Assembly: GCA_025408425.1 (NCBI GenBank)
Contig: JANXYX010000036.1
Coordinates: forward strand, 186,001 to 250,000
DNA from: Granulicella sp.
GTDB lineage: Bacteria > Acidobacteriota > Terriglobia > Terriglobales > Acidobacteriaceae
Length of the DNA stretch: 64,000 nucleotides
Direction: 5' to 3'
The translations under genes and the position numbers were made by a program. Of this stretch, positions 35,303 through 43,724 are shown one piece after another (within the stretch, counting starts at the first letter, position 1; each line of letters opens with the position of its first letter). The notes beneath the pieces are model-generated. The model made no database searches and was not told where the DNA came from. It was given only the letters and a program-made list of their open reading frames with translations.

Positions 35303-36910
35303 ATGATGCGAGCCCGAACCACGGTCGTCCGCCCCTCTGACCAGTCACTGCACTCCGCCATATGCCTCGCCCTCGCCTTCGCAGCCATCAAGCTCGTCCT
35401 CCACATCGCCGCCAACCTCTGGGAAGCTCACATCGGATACGGCTACTTCCGCGACGAACTCTACTACCTCATCTGCGGACGCCACCTCGCCTGGGGCTAT
35501 GTAGACCACGGCCCCATCGTCGCACTCCAGGCCCGCGCCGCAGAACTCCTCTTCGGCAAATCCCTAGCCGGCATCCGTATGCTCTCGGCCACCGCCGGAG
35601 CCGCCCGTGTCTTCCTCACCGGCATCTTGGCCTGGTCCCTCGGCGGCCGCAGGCCAGCCCAGTCCCTCGCCATGCTCGGAGTCCTCGTCTCGCCGCAGTA
35701 CCTCGGCATCGACAGCTATCTCTCCATGAACTCTTTCGAGTCCCTCTTTTGGATGACCTGCCTCCTCGCTATGATCCTCATACTCCGCGGCGCCTCCACT
35801 GATAGAGATAATGCAAAGCTCTGGCTCCTCTTCGGTCTTTCAGCAGGCATCGGCCTCCTCAATAAGCCATCGATGACCTTCTTCCTTGTAGCGCTCCTCA
35901 TCGCCCTGATCCTCACTCCGCAACGCCGTCTCCTCGCCAACCGCTGGACCGCCGCAGGCATCGCTCTCCTCATCCTCATCCCCCTGCCCAACCTCCTCTG
36001 GCAGATCCACCACCACTGGCCTACCCTCGAATTCCTTCACAACGGTCAAATCGAAAACAAGAACATCAAGCTCGCCCCACTCCCCTTCCTCGTCACCCAG
36101 ATTCTCAACATGCAACCCGCAACCGTCCTCATCTGGGGAGCGGGCCTCCTCTGGCTTCTCCGCAATCCACTCGCAAAACCATGGCGCTGGCTAGGCCTCA
36201 CCTACCTCTTCTTCCTCGCGATCATGATGGCACTGCACGCCAAGGACTACTACGTAGCGCCCATCTATCCCATCCTCTTCGCCGCAGGCGGCATCGCATG
36301 GGAGCGTCGTTATGCTCAACGCCCAGCCGTCATTGCAAACCGCAGCTTCGCCTTCCCTATCCTCCAGACCATCATCCTCACCGCCTGCGTCCTCATCCTG
36401 CCCATGTCCCTGCCCCTCATGCGGCCTCAGGCATGGCTCGCCTATACCAAGGCCACCCACCTCTACTCCGCCAGCAGCAACACAGAAAATATGTCCAGCG
36501 GCCCCCTGCCTCAGTTCTACGCAGATCGTTTCGGATGGCAGGAGGACGTCGATCAAGTCACCCGCATCTACCGTTCCCTCTCTCCGCAGGACCAGCAGAA
36601 GGTCGGTATCTACTGCTCTAACTACGGCGAAGCCAGCGCCATCAACTTCCTCGGCCACAATCTGCCTCAAGCCATCAGCGGCCATAACAGCTACTTCCTT
36701 TGGGGCTCCCACGCAGAGACAGGCGAACTCATGATCGTCATCAACGGCGCATCTCCGGAAGAAATGCGCGGATACTACGACTCAGTTCAGATCGTCGGCC
36801 GCATGGACCACCCATTCTCCATGCCCTTTGAGCATCGCAACATCTATCTCGTACGCGGACGCCGCAAGAAAATCTTCGAAGATTGGCTCCACTTCAAGCT
36901 CTACATCTGA
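35303..36910 (+). CDS. GT39/ArnT-like membrane glycosyltransferase
   Basis: 535-residue protein with about 11-12 hydrophobic helices. The first loop has YGYFRDELYYLICGRHLAWGY, where the acidic pair of the PMT/ArnT (GT39/GT83) family sits. A second landmark is GLLNKPSMTFF. The C-terminal third is soluble. These enzymes transfer sugars from polyprenyl-phosphate donors to lipid A or proteins on the outer face of the inner membrane; acceptor and donor are unknown here. CAGGAG precedes the ATG by 10 bases. It is followed 52 bp later by an amino acid permease. Confidence 0.82.
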   Translation: MMRARTTVVRPSDQSLHSAICLALAFAAIKLVLHIAANLWEAHIGYGYFRDELYYLICGRHLAWGYVDHGPIVALQARAAELLFGKSLAGIRMLSATAGAARVFLTGILAWSLGGRRPAQSLAMLGVLVSPQYLGIDSYLSMNSFESLFWMTCLLAMILILRGASTDRDNAKLWLLFGLSAGIGLLNKPSMTFFLVALLIALILTPQRRLLANRWTAAGIALLILIPLPNLLWQIHHHWPTLEFLHNGQIENKNIKLAPLPFLVTQILNMQPATVLIWGAGLLWLLRNPLAKPWRWLGLTYLFFLAIMMALHAKDYYVAPIYPILFAAGGIAWERRYAQRPAVIANRSFAFPILQTIILTACVLILPMSLPLMRPQAWLAYTKATHLYSASSNTENMSSGPLPQFYADRFGWQEDVDQVTRIYRSLSPQDQQKVGIYCSNYGEASAINFLGHNLPQAISGHNSYFLWGSHAETGELMIVINGASPEEMRGYYDSVQIVGRMDHPFSMPFEHRNIYLVRGRRKKIFEDWLHFKLYI

Positions 36911-36962
36911 GTCCTCCACTCTCGGGCATCGAACGCTCCTGTGCTACGCTGCCATCATCCTG

Positions 36963-38318
36963 ATGCTCAAACAGCGAGAACTTCCTCGCGTCCTCAACGC
37001 GTCCCACGCCACCTCCATCGTCGTGGGAATCATCATCGGCAGTGGCATCTTTCTTGTGCCGCGCGAGATGATGGCCGCCGTTGGCTCATCTCGCCTCGTC
37101 TACGCCGTATGGATCGTAGGAGGACTCCTCTCCCTCTTCGGCGCCATGACCTACGCGGAAATCTCAGCCCAACACCCTCGCTACGGCGGCGAATACGCCT
37201 TCCTCCGCGAGGCCTACGGCGACCTCACCGGATTCCTCTATATGTGGACCCAGATCACTGTCGCCAAACCAGCCTCACTCGCTACGATCTCCGCCGGACT
37301 CGCTCGCGTCCTCGGCACCTTCGCCATCTTCAGTTCCTTCTCCCAAACAGCCTTCGCCCACCTTACCTGGGGACAGGTCTTCGCCATCGCAACCACTTGG
37401 CTCATCACCGGCCTGAACATCGTCGGAACCCGCCGCTCCGCCAACGTTCAACTCGTCCTAACCTGGCTTAAAGGGCTGCTCATTCTTGTAATCGCAGGCT
37501 TCTGCTTTGGGGCTGCTGGCACTCATGGCTCATGGCATAATTTCGCCACTGACTTCTCCACAGCCCGCGGAGGATTTTACGGATTCATGCTCGCCCTGGT
37601 CGCCGCGCTCTGGGCCTACGACGGCTGGAGCGGCGTAGCAACCATGGCCGGAGAGGTCGAGCGCCCACAACGAACCATGCCCATCGCACTCGTCGGCGGT
37701 GTCGTCATCGTCGGCGGACTCTACATGCTCACCAACGCCACCATCCAATATGTCCTGCCCGCCGCCATCATCGCCACATCAGACCGACCCGCCGCCGCTG
37801 CCATGAGTCTCGTCGCGGGGCACTGGGGAGCAGCTCTCGTCTCCATCGGCATGGCCGTCAGCATCGCCGCCACCTTCGTCGGATCATCCCTCTCCGGCGC
37901 TCGCGTTCCCTTTGCCGCAGCCCACGACGGACTCTTCTTCCGGCAACTCGCCTACGTCCATCCCCGCTTCCACACACCAGCCGCAGCACTCGCTCTGCAG
38001 GCCATCCTGACCTCGCTGCTCTTGCTCGCCATCGGCAGATTTCAGGCTCTCTTCTCGCTCGCCATCTTTGGCGAGTGGCTCTTCTACGCCCTCACAGCCA
38101 GCACCATCTTCGTCTTCCGCCGACGCAATCCCACCGCCATCCGCCCCTACAGCATCTGGGGATACCCCATCCTCCCAGCGCTCTTCATCGCCGCAGCCAG
38201 CGTCCTCCTGGTCTTCTCCTTCGCCGACCAGCCCCGCAACTCCGTCGTCGGATCAGCAATCATCCTCCTCGGAATCCCCGTCTACTACGCCTTCAAAAAG
38301 AACTCCACCAGACACTAG
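36963..38318 (+). CDS. APC superfamily amino acid permease
   Basis: 451-residue transporter with about 12 helices. The first helix has the classical ATSIVVGIIIGSGIFLVP signature with the unwound GSG, and the next regions contain MTYAEISAQHPRYGGEYAFLREAYG and LWAYDGWSG. It belongs to the LAT/amino acid-exchanger branch by overall pattern; substrate not known. ATG at 36963 gives a short standard N-terminus; the frame stays open back to 36828 inside the previous gene. It ends 7 bp from the convergent glgA stop. Confidence 0.87.
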   Translation: MLKQRELPRVLNASHATSIVVGIIIGSGIFLVPREMMAAVGSSRLVYAVWIVGGLLSLFGAMTYAEISAQHPRYGGEYAFLREAYGDLTGFLYMWTQITVAKPASLATISAGLARVLGTFAIFSSFSQTAFAHLTWGQVFAIATTWLITGLNIVGTRRSANVQLVLTWLKGLLILVIAGFCFGAAGTHGSWHNFATDFSTARGGFYGFMLALVAALWAYDGWSGVATMAGEVERPQRTMPIALVGGVVIVGGLYMLTNATIQYVLPAAIIATSDRPAAAAMSLVAGHWGAALVSIGMAVSIAATFVGSSLSGARVPFAAAHDGLFFRQLAYVHPRFHTPAAALALQAILTSLLLLAIGRFQALFSLAIFGEWLFYALTASTIFVFRRRNPTAIRPYSIWGYPILPALFIAAASVLLVFSFADQPRNSVVGSAIILLGIPVYYAFKKNSTRH

Positions 38319-38325
38319 CCGATTG

Positions 38326-39774
38326 CTAGTTACGATTTTCGATAGCTCGTTGGTAAACCCGTGCATACTCCACCGCCGGCTTGTCCCACGAGAAGTCCTG
38401 TGCCATGCCTCGCTTCATCATCTGCGTCCATTCGCCCTTGTTCTGGAAGGTCCCCAACGCTCGTAGTATCGCGTCCAGGAACGCCTCAGAATCGTAGCCC
38501 CAGAACTTGAATCCAGTTCCCCCGCCAGCGGGTTGTTCATCGATCGTGTCATCCAACCCACCCGTAGCCCGTACCACCGGAATCGTCCCGTACTTCAAGC
38601 TGTAGATCTGGTTCAAGCCACAAGGCTCATAGCGCGAGGGCATCAGAAACATATCTGATCCAGCCTCAATCTTGTGCGCAATCACATTGTCGTACTTCAC
38701 TTGAACCCGTACCTTTTCGGGGTGCTCTGCCGCCATCTCCGTCAGCAATCGCTCGTAATACTCCTCACCATTGCCCAGGATTACCAACACCATATCTTCC
38801 TGGACCAGCCGCTCCATAATCTCGACAATAAAGTCGAAGCCCTTCTGCGTGGCAAATCGCGATACCACTCCAATCACAGCCGTCTCTTCCGCTACCGACT
38901 CCAACCCGAATGCGTGTAACACATCCCGGCGGCACTCTTTCTTCCCGTCAAGCTTCTCCGCTGTGTAATGCGCTGCGATATGAGGATCAACAGCCGGATC
39001 CCACTCTGCGTAGTCCACCCCATTCAATATCCCGAACAGATCCCCACTACGCATTCGCAACAACCCATCCAGACCATTCCCGAACTCAGCGGTCTGGATC
39101 TCTTCGGCGTACTTCTTGCTCACCGTTGTAATAGCATCGGCATATACGATCCCGCCCTTCAAGAAGTTGAGCGTATCGTCTTGCTCCAGCGCCTCAAATG
39201 TAAACATCTCCCACGGCAACAACAGCGTCTCCATCGTTCGTGGCGGAAACCAGCCCTGATATCCCGCATTGTGGATCGTCAACACCACAGGCACCGGTGC
39301 CAGAACCGGATCAAAGTAATACGTCGATCGCAGCAACACGGCCAACATCGCAGCCTGCCAGTCATGCACATGAAAGACGTCAGGAACCCCAATAACCTTC
39401 GAAGCTTCAATCACTGCCCGGCTGAACAGCCCGAATCGCTCCGCGTTGTCCCAGTAGTCTCCAGAAGGCGTCCCGTAAAAACTCTCCCGGTCAAACATCT
39501 CAGGGCAATCAACAAAATAGTGCTGCACACCTTCCTTCAATCCACCATCCAGAATGCGAACAAAACGGTTATAAGAAGGAAAAGGAATCGTTACGCTCGG
39601 CAACACGACCGGCGCACTTGGAACAGCTTTGGCAACCTGACGGTAGTACGGAAGGAACACACTCACACGATGGCCCAGCTGCACCAGGGCCCGAGGCAAC
39701 GACCCAACCACATCCGCCAGTCCACCTGTCTTTGCCCAGGGCGTGCACTCCGATGACGCAAATACGATATGCAT
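38326..39774 (-). CDS. glgA: glycogen synthase (ADP-glucose type)
   Basis: 482-residue GT5 enzyme that elongates glycogen with ADP-glucose. The N-terminal donor motif KTGGLADV is at residues 15-22, DWQAAMLAVLL gives the central domain, and the C-terminal GT-B domain has FATQKGFDFIVE, PSRYEPCGLNQIYSLKYGTIPVVRATGGL with the catalytic Glu. No other glycogen gene is nearby. ATG 39774 is preceded by AAAGGACGG. It is transcribed divergently from rsmA. Confidence 0.95.
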   Translation of the reverse strand: MHIVFASSECTPWAKTGGLADVVGSLPRALVQLGHRVSVFLPYYRQVAKAVPSAPVVLPSVTIPFPSYNRFVRILDGGLKEGVQHYFVDCPEMFDRESFYGTPSGDYWDNAERFGLFSRAVIEASKVIGVPDVFHVHDWQAAMLAVLLRSTYYFDPVLAPVPVVLTIHNAGYQGWFPPRTMETLLLPWEMFTFEALEQDDTLNFLKGGIVYADAITTVSKKYAEEIQTAEFGNGLDGLLRMRSGDLFGILNGVDYAEWDPAVDPHIAAHYTAEKLDGKKECRRDVLHAFGLESVAEETAVIGVVSRFATQKGFDFIVEIMERLVQEDMVLVILGNGEEYYERLLTEMAAEHPEKVRVQVKYDNVIAHKIEAGSDMFLMPSRYEPCGLNQIYSLKYGTIPVVRATGGLDDTIDEQPAGGGTGFKFWGYDSEAFLDAILRALGTFQNKGEWTQMMKRGMAQDFSWDKPAVEYARVYQRAIENRN

Positions 39775-39838
39775 GCTGCCGTCCTTTATCAGTCTTCACA
39801 ACCAAACCGTTAGTCTATACAAGCCACACAACTTTTGG

Positions 39839-40651
39839 ATGCCCATGATACACAAGCCCAAACTCGGTCAGAACTTCCTTATCGACGACGCCGCCCGCCA
39901 CGCCATTGTGGACGCCCTCGGCGACGTGTCCCAACGTACCGTCATCGAAATTGGCCCCGGCCACGGAGCCATCACCGAGATACTCGCCCGCCGCTGCAAA
40001 CGGCTCATCGCCCTCGAACTGGATCGCGCCCTCGCCGCCGAACTCACCTTCCGCTTCCGCGACCAGCCAAATGTCCAGATCGTCGAAATCGACGTCCTGA
40101 AAGCCGACCTCAGCGCTCTCATCCCACCAGGAGAAACCGCCGACGTCATCGGAAACCTCCCCTACTACATCACTTCCGATATCCTGCTGAAGCTCTTCGC
40201 CGCCGGCACCCTTGGCATCGTCGCCCGCGCTGTCCTGATGATGCAGCGCGAAGTCGCTGATCGAGTCTCCGCCTCCCCCGGCGTCCGCGACTACGGCCTC
40301 CTGTCGGCAACCGCCCAGATGAACGCCAGTATTACTTCCCTCTTCACCCTTCCCCCATCCGCCTTCTCCCCACCGCCAGACGTCTACTCCACCGTCCTCC
40401 GCTTGCAGTTTGCACCTCGCTTCGAAGAACTGGGTGTTGACGCCCCAGGCTTCGACGCCTTCCTCCGCCAATGCTTCGCTCAGAAGCGCAAGACCCTGCA
40501 GAACAACCTCCGCGCCGCCGGCCACACCGCCGCCACGCTCGCAGCACTCTGGCCAGCCAGCATCCCCGCTCAGGCACGAGCCGAATCCATTGCTCTGGAA
40601 CCAATGGCCGAACTATATCGCGCACTGTCAGCTACGGCCGAATCAACCTGA
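39839..40651 (+). CDS. rsmA: 16S rRNA dimethyladenosine transferase KsgA
   Basis: 270-residue methyltransferase that dimethylates A1518 and A1519 of 16S rRNA late in small-subunit assembly. Motifs: LGQNFLIDD at the start, VIEIGPGHGAITEIL (SAM motif I), EIDVLKADL, and the catalytic NLPYYIT. The C-terminal helical domain has FAQKRKTLQNNLRA. I use ATG 39839 (MPMIHKPKLGQ); codons upstream to 39743 overlap glgA on the other strand. Start could also be the ATG two codons later. Confidence 0.95.
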   Translation: MPMIHKPKLGQNFLIDDAARHAIVDALGDVSQRTVIEIGPGHGAITEILARRCKRLIALELDRALAAELTFRFRDQPNVQIVEIDVLKADLSALIPPGETADVIGNLPYYITSDILLKLFAAGTLGIVARAVLMMQREVADRVSASPGVRDYGLLSATAQMNASITSLFTLPPSAFSPPPDVYSTVLRLQFAPRFEELGVDAPGFDAFLRQCFAQKRKTLQNNLRAAGHTAATLAALWPASIPAQARAESIALEPMAELYRALSATAEST

Positions 40652-40689
40652 GAACATTCAGGCCCAACGACACCTGTCGGCACAAACCG

Positions 40690-41397
40690 CTACTTGGTTT
40701 CAGCCGCCTGCTCCAACAACTTCGAGGCATGCAACCGCACTCGCTGCATCAAATCCACGTCACTTGCAATCACATTCAGAATCGCTGAAATCGTGCCGAT
40801 CTCCAAAGCATTCTTCTCTTGCACTTGACGTTCCAGCGAAATCAACTCCGCGTCCAATCCCAACCGGTCAAATCGACGCTCAAACTCAAGCTTCCGCCCC
40901 ACGTCCATCGTGTTTGCAATCGCTAAGTAAGTGTCGGCAAGCATGGCAACATTCTTGTCCTCAGAGTAGTTATAGGTGCACGACCCAGTTCCATCCGCAC
41001 CAGAATAGGTCAGGGTCTTCTTCCCTGTATTCGCAATATTCTTCGCCTTTGAAGCGCAATCCGTATTAAACCGGTTCAGCGTTCTGGCTGCCGTGAATAT
41101 CTTCTCCACCATCTCGCGACTCACGGACAGTGTCCGATCCACATGCTTGCGACTGACCACTTGCACAGCCGAGTCAGCCGAGCGACGCTCCACCTCATCG
41201 GCCTGGTACGTCCCTCTGCCATCCTCATGGATCGCCAGCAAAAAGTGCGGCACCGGCAAGCCAACACGATCAAACTCAAAGCTGACGACAGCCGTCGAAC
41301 CATCGGACGATTGCGCTGCGGTCTGCCCCTGTGCCCCACAAAACCCTGACAAACCTGTCAGCACGATTGCCCCATATATCCAGTGCAATCCCTTCAC
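40690..41397 (-). CDS. exported hypothetical protein downstream of ruvC
   Basis: 235 residues from GTG 41397, whose codon overlaps the ruvC stop (GTGA), so the two genes are coupled. A signal peptide (GLHWIYGAIVLTGLSGFCGAQG) sends it to the periplasm. The mature part contains FLLAIHEDGRGTYQAD, a pair of cysteines (DCAS and GSCTYNY) that could form a disulfide, and a helical C-terminus rich in Glu/Arg/Leu. No family recognised. The frame runs upstream through ruvC to 41610, but that part is antisense-like and not real. Confidence 0.75.
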   Translation of the reverse strand: MKGLHWIYGAIVLTGLSGFCGAQGQTAAQSSDGSTAVVSFEFDRVGLPVPHFLLAIHEDGRGTYQADEVERRSADSAVQVVSRKHVDRTLSVSREMVEKIFTAARTLNRFNTDCASKAKNIANTGKKTLTYSGADGTGSCTYNYSEDKNVAMLADTYLAIANTMDVGRKLEFERRFDRLGLDAELISLERQVQEKNALEIGTISAILNVIASDVDLMQRVRLHASKLLEQAAETK

Positions 41398-41903
41398 CGC
41401 CGCACCCCCTGCAACTGCAGCGTCTGCGCTGTATGAATATGGCAGATCGCGATCGCCAGCGCGTCCGCCGCATCCGGAGAATCCGGCGCACTGTCCAACT
41501 CCAGCAACCGCATCACCATAAACTGCACCTGCTCCTTCGCAGCCAATCCATACCCCACCACCGCACTCTTGATCGAGAGCGGAGCATACTCCGCCACCGG
41601 CATTCCACACGTCGCCGCAGCCAGCATCGCTACCCCCCGCACCTGCCCCAGCTTCAACGCCGACTTCGCATTCGCGGAAAAGAAAACCTCTTCGATCGCC
41701 ACCGTCTCCGGCTCATGTAACGTGATCAGCGCCACCAACTCCGCATAAACCTGCGCCAGCCGCTGCGGGGTCTTCTCTTTCTTGTTCAACCGGATCGTCC
41801 CTGCGGCGCAATGCACTAGCTTCGGCATCCGCGCATCGCAGTCCACCTCCACCACCCCATAACCGGTGAACTCCGTGCCGCAATCGATCCCAAAGACTCG
41901 CAT
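41394..41903 (-). CDS. ruvC: Holliday junction resolvase RuvC
   Basis: 169-residue endonuclease that cleaves Holliday junctions with RuvAB. Catalytic acidic residues: Asp7 in VFGIDCGTEFTGYG, Glu in VAIEEVFFSANAKSALKLGQ, and the Asp pair in DSPDAADALAIAICH. The length is typical. ruvA and ruvB are not adjacent. The small exported protein gene starts on its stop codon. Confidence 0.96.
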   Translation of the reverse strand: MRVFGIDCGTEFTGYGVVEVDCDARMPKLVHCAAGTIRLNKKEKTPQRLAQVYAELVALITLHEPETVAIEEVFFSANAKSALKLGQVRGVAMLAAATCGMPVAEYAPLSIKSAVVGYGLAAKEQVQFMVMRLLELDSAPDSPDAADALAIAICHIHTAQTLQLQGVRR

Positions 41904-41989
41904 GCCCGAAGTTTACTGCACCGTCTCGCGCTTTCCTATGGCATAAGCGATTCGCTTCGCCAGCCCGACCACCCCCCACCGTGCACCAT

Positions 41990-42760
41990 CTACCTCGAAA
42001 TCCCTTCCATTGGAGAACTAGCCGTCGCATACAGCTTCCGAGGCATCCGACCCGCCAGAAACGCCTGCCGCCCCGCCAATACAGCATGCTGCATTGCCTC
42101 AGCCATCAGGATCGGATCGCTTGCCCCCGCAATCGCCGTATTCAGCAGAACCGCGTCAAATCCAAGTTCCATCGCCACCGCCGCATCCGAAGCCGTCCCC
42201 AGCCCCGCATCTACTATTAGCGGAACCTCCGTAATCAGCTCCCGCATCATCCTCAGATTATGCAGATTCGCAATCCCCGCACCCGTTCCAATCGGCGCTC
42301 CCAGCGGCATCACCGCCGCCGCACCCACATCAATCAGCCGCTTCGCAAACACAATATCGTCTGACGTATACGGCAGAACCGTAAACCCTTCTTTGACCAA
42401 TACCCGCGTCGCCTCCAGCGTCGCCTGCACATCCGGATAAAGCGTCTGCTGATCCCCAATCACCTCAATCTTCACCCAGTCCGAGAGCCCCACCTCGCGC
42501 CCAAGTCTAGCCGCCCGAATCGCCTCATCCGCCGTATAGCAGCCCGCAGTATTCGGCAATAAGAAATACCGCAGCGGATCGATGAAATCCAGCAGTGACT
42601 CGCTGGTCCGGTCAAGATTCACGCGCCGCACCGCAACCGTCACCATCTCCGCGCCCGAGGCCTCGATCGCGGCCTGCGTCTCTGCCCCATCCTTATATTT
42701 TCCGGTCCCAACAATCAAGCGCGACTGGAAGGCTCTGCCAGCAATAACAAGAGGTTTCAT
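41990..42760 (-). CDS. thiG: thiazole synthase ThiG
   Basis: 256-residue TIM-barrel enzyme that forms the thiazole phosphate of thiamine from DXP, dehydroglycine and ThiS thiocarboxylate. Landmarks: [36 protein letters not shown], the Schiff-base lysine in [10 protein letters not shown], and [12 protein letters not shown] near the phosphate site. ThiS, ThiF and ThiO are not next to it. A terminator-like hairpin and a short peptide/RNA locus lie directly upstream on the same strand, and no TPP riboswitch core is seen. Confidence 0.95.
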   Translation of the reverse strand: MKPLVIAGRAFQSRLIVGTGKYKDGAETQAAIEASGAEMVTVAVRRVNLDRTSESLLDFIDPLRYFLLPNTAGCYTADEAIRAARLGREVGLSDWVKIEVIGDQQTLYPDVQATLEATRVLVKEGFTVLPYTSDDIVFAKRLIDVGAAAVMPLGAPIGTGAGIANLHNLRMMRELITEVPLIVDAGLGTASDAAVAMELGFDAVLLNTAIAGASDPILMAEAMQHAVLAGRQAFLAGRMPRKLYATASSPMEGISR

Positions 42761-42797
42761 CCCACTATTCTAAAGCCGCATCATCTACAAAACGCAA

Positions 42798-42831
42798 ACG
42801 GCTCGCACTCTGCAAAAGAGTAGCGAGCCGT
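42798..42831 (-). terminator. terminator-like hairpin upstream of thiG
   Basis: Perfect 9-bp stem ACGGCTCGC (42798-42806) with GCGAGCCGT (42823-42831), extended by ACTCT/AGAGT around a small loop with one bulge. On the - strand it is followed by a T-rich tail TTTGCGTTTT. It ends the micropeptide/RNA unit or attenuates thiG. Confidence 0.65.
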
Positions 42832-42857
42832 CTGTCGGTGATCTGTGGGGATTGACC

Positions 42858-42935
42858 AGAGGCGTCCAAACTCGGACTGGGCCTCGGCGAGGACTTTACA
42901 AGCTAAAGACCGCCAGGACTAGAGCAGGACGCTCT
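42858..42935 (-). ncRNA. candidate structured RNA (nested hairpins) upstream of thiG
   Basis: On the - strand AGAGCGTCC (complement of 42927-42935) can pair with GGACGCCTCT (complement of 42858-42867), with one bulge, closing a domain. Inside are CTGG/CCAG, GGCG/CGCC and CTTTA/TAAAG, nested around one axis. An alternative local hairpin TAGAGC/GCTCTA competes with the closing helix. I do not recognise it as any known riboswitch; it lacks the TPP core. Its 5' edge overlaps the stop of the micropeptide. Confidence 0.45.
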
Positions 42936-42999
42936 AAGCCTCAGTCACCTCACGTACGTTGGTGCAACTATTACAGTCAATTTTCATAGGCTGAATCAT
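42934..42999 (-). CDS. 21-residue (or 17-residue) Cys-containing peptide, unknown
   Basis: Tiny frame with the best Shine-Dalgarno of the window, AAAGGAGG, next to two in-frame ATGs (42999 and 42987). The second gives a 17-residue peptide MKIDCNSCTNVREVTEA, 12 bases after the ribosome site; the first is too close to it. The peptide has a CNSC pair and an acidic tail. It is followed at once by a nested RNA fold and a terminator, then thiG. It could be a regulatory leader peptide (two Cys codons) or a free small peptide. No family recognised. Confidence 0.45.
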   Translation of the reverse strand: MIQPMKIDCNSCTNVREVTEA

Positions 43000-43020
43000 C
43001 CTCCTTTCCCGTGTATCTGC

Positions 43021-43050
43021 ACTTTACTCTGAATTCGCCGATCAAATCAA
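43021..43050 (-). promoter_or_regulatory. possible promoter of the Cys-peptide/thiG region
   Basis: On the - strand TTGATT (complement of 43045-43050), an 18-bp spacer, then TAAAGT (complement of 43021-43026). A start would fall about 15 nt before the AAAGGAGG site. Fair match to sigma70 consensus only. Confidence 0.4.
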
Positions 43051-43155
43051 GGCTTCATCCGGCGGGCTAATCCAACCGCCCAAGCATCTACTTCGCACTG
43101 TCATCGCATCCCACCCTATATCGCTCATATCGTTACATCTGAAAGGCACTTCATC

Positions 43156-43374
43156 TTGAAACCCGCCACCATTATCGGAATTCTTCTCATCATTCTCGGC
43201 ATCATCGGCTTCGTCACCGGCGGAATCAGCTTCACCCAACAGAAGAAGGACGTCGATATAGGCCCCGTTCAAATCAGCCACGAGAGCCGACAGACGATTC
43301 CCTTCTCTCCCATCCTCAGTGGCATTGCACTCATAGCGGGCATTGGCCTTGTAGCGGCAGGATCAAGAAGCTAG
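43156..43374 (+). CDS. DUF3185 small membrane protein
   Basis: 72 residues with two helices (ATIIGILLIILGIIGFVTGG and FSPILSGIALIAGIGLVAAG) around a polar loop KKDVDIGPVQISHES. This fits DUF3185, a family of small envelope proteins of unknown role. The start is TTG, with AAAGG nine bases upstream. It is divergent from the Cys-peptide locus. Confidence 0.75.
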   Translation: MKPATIIGILLIILGIIGFVTGGISFTQQKKDVDIGPVQISHESRQTIPFSPILSGIALIAGIGLVAAGSRS

Positions 43375-43724
43375 CAGTTCGACAACCACTACACGTGCGC
43401 CTCTGTCGACTCCGCTGGAAGGAGGCGCACATCGTATCTTCTTGAATCCGCACTGCCCTCGGCACAACGGCACCCTTTCCAGCAATGCCCCCTTCAGAAC
43501 AACTACCGGTCTCAGGCCTCTACCTTCGATCAGTTTGCCTGACCAATTCGACAGTCAGGGTTCAGCGACCAGGCACCACAAGGCTTTGCCGTATTCCGTT
43601 GATCACTTGGAATTCGCGCCGCCAATATACCCTACCGGGATATACTATTTAAAGTGACCTAGCCGCTCCCCACATCATCTTTCGCACTCTATTCACACAA
43701 ACCAACGACCATACCTTATCAACC
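43375..43724. other. 350-bp gap without a supported gene
   Basis: Contains a 9-bp perfect stem GTGCGCCTC/GAGGCGCAC (43395-43403 with 43422-43430) just after the DUF3185 gene, possibly its terminator although no T-run follows. Further on is an imperfect A/T-rich palindrome around 43626-43644 (TATACCC and GGGATATA), about 80 bp before the porin gene, which could be an operator. Nothing else stands out. Confidence 0.5.

Noticed and set aside
42761-43020. TPP riboswitch upstream of thiG
   Set aside because: The conserved CUGAGA and ACCUGAUCUGG-type elements are absent on both strands.
43442-43657. 71-codon frame in the gap before the porin
   Set aside because: Composition is not coding-like, it has no ribosome site and contains the palindromes of the gap.
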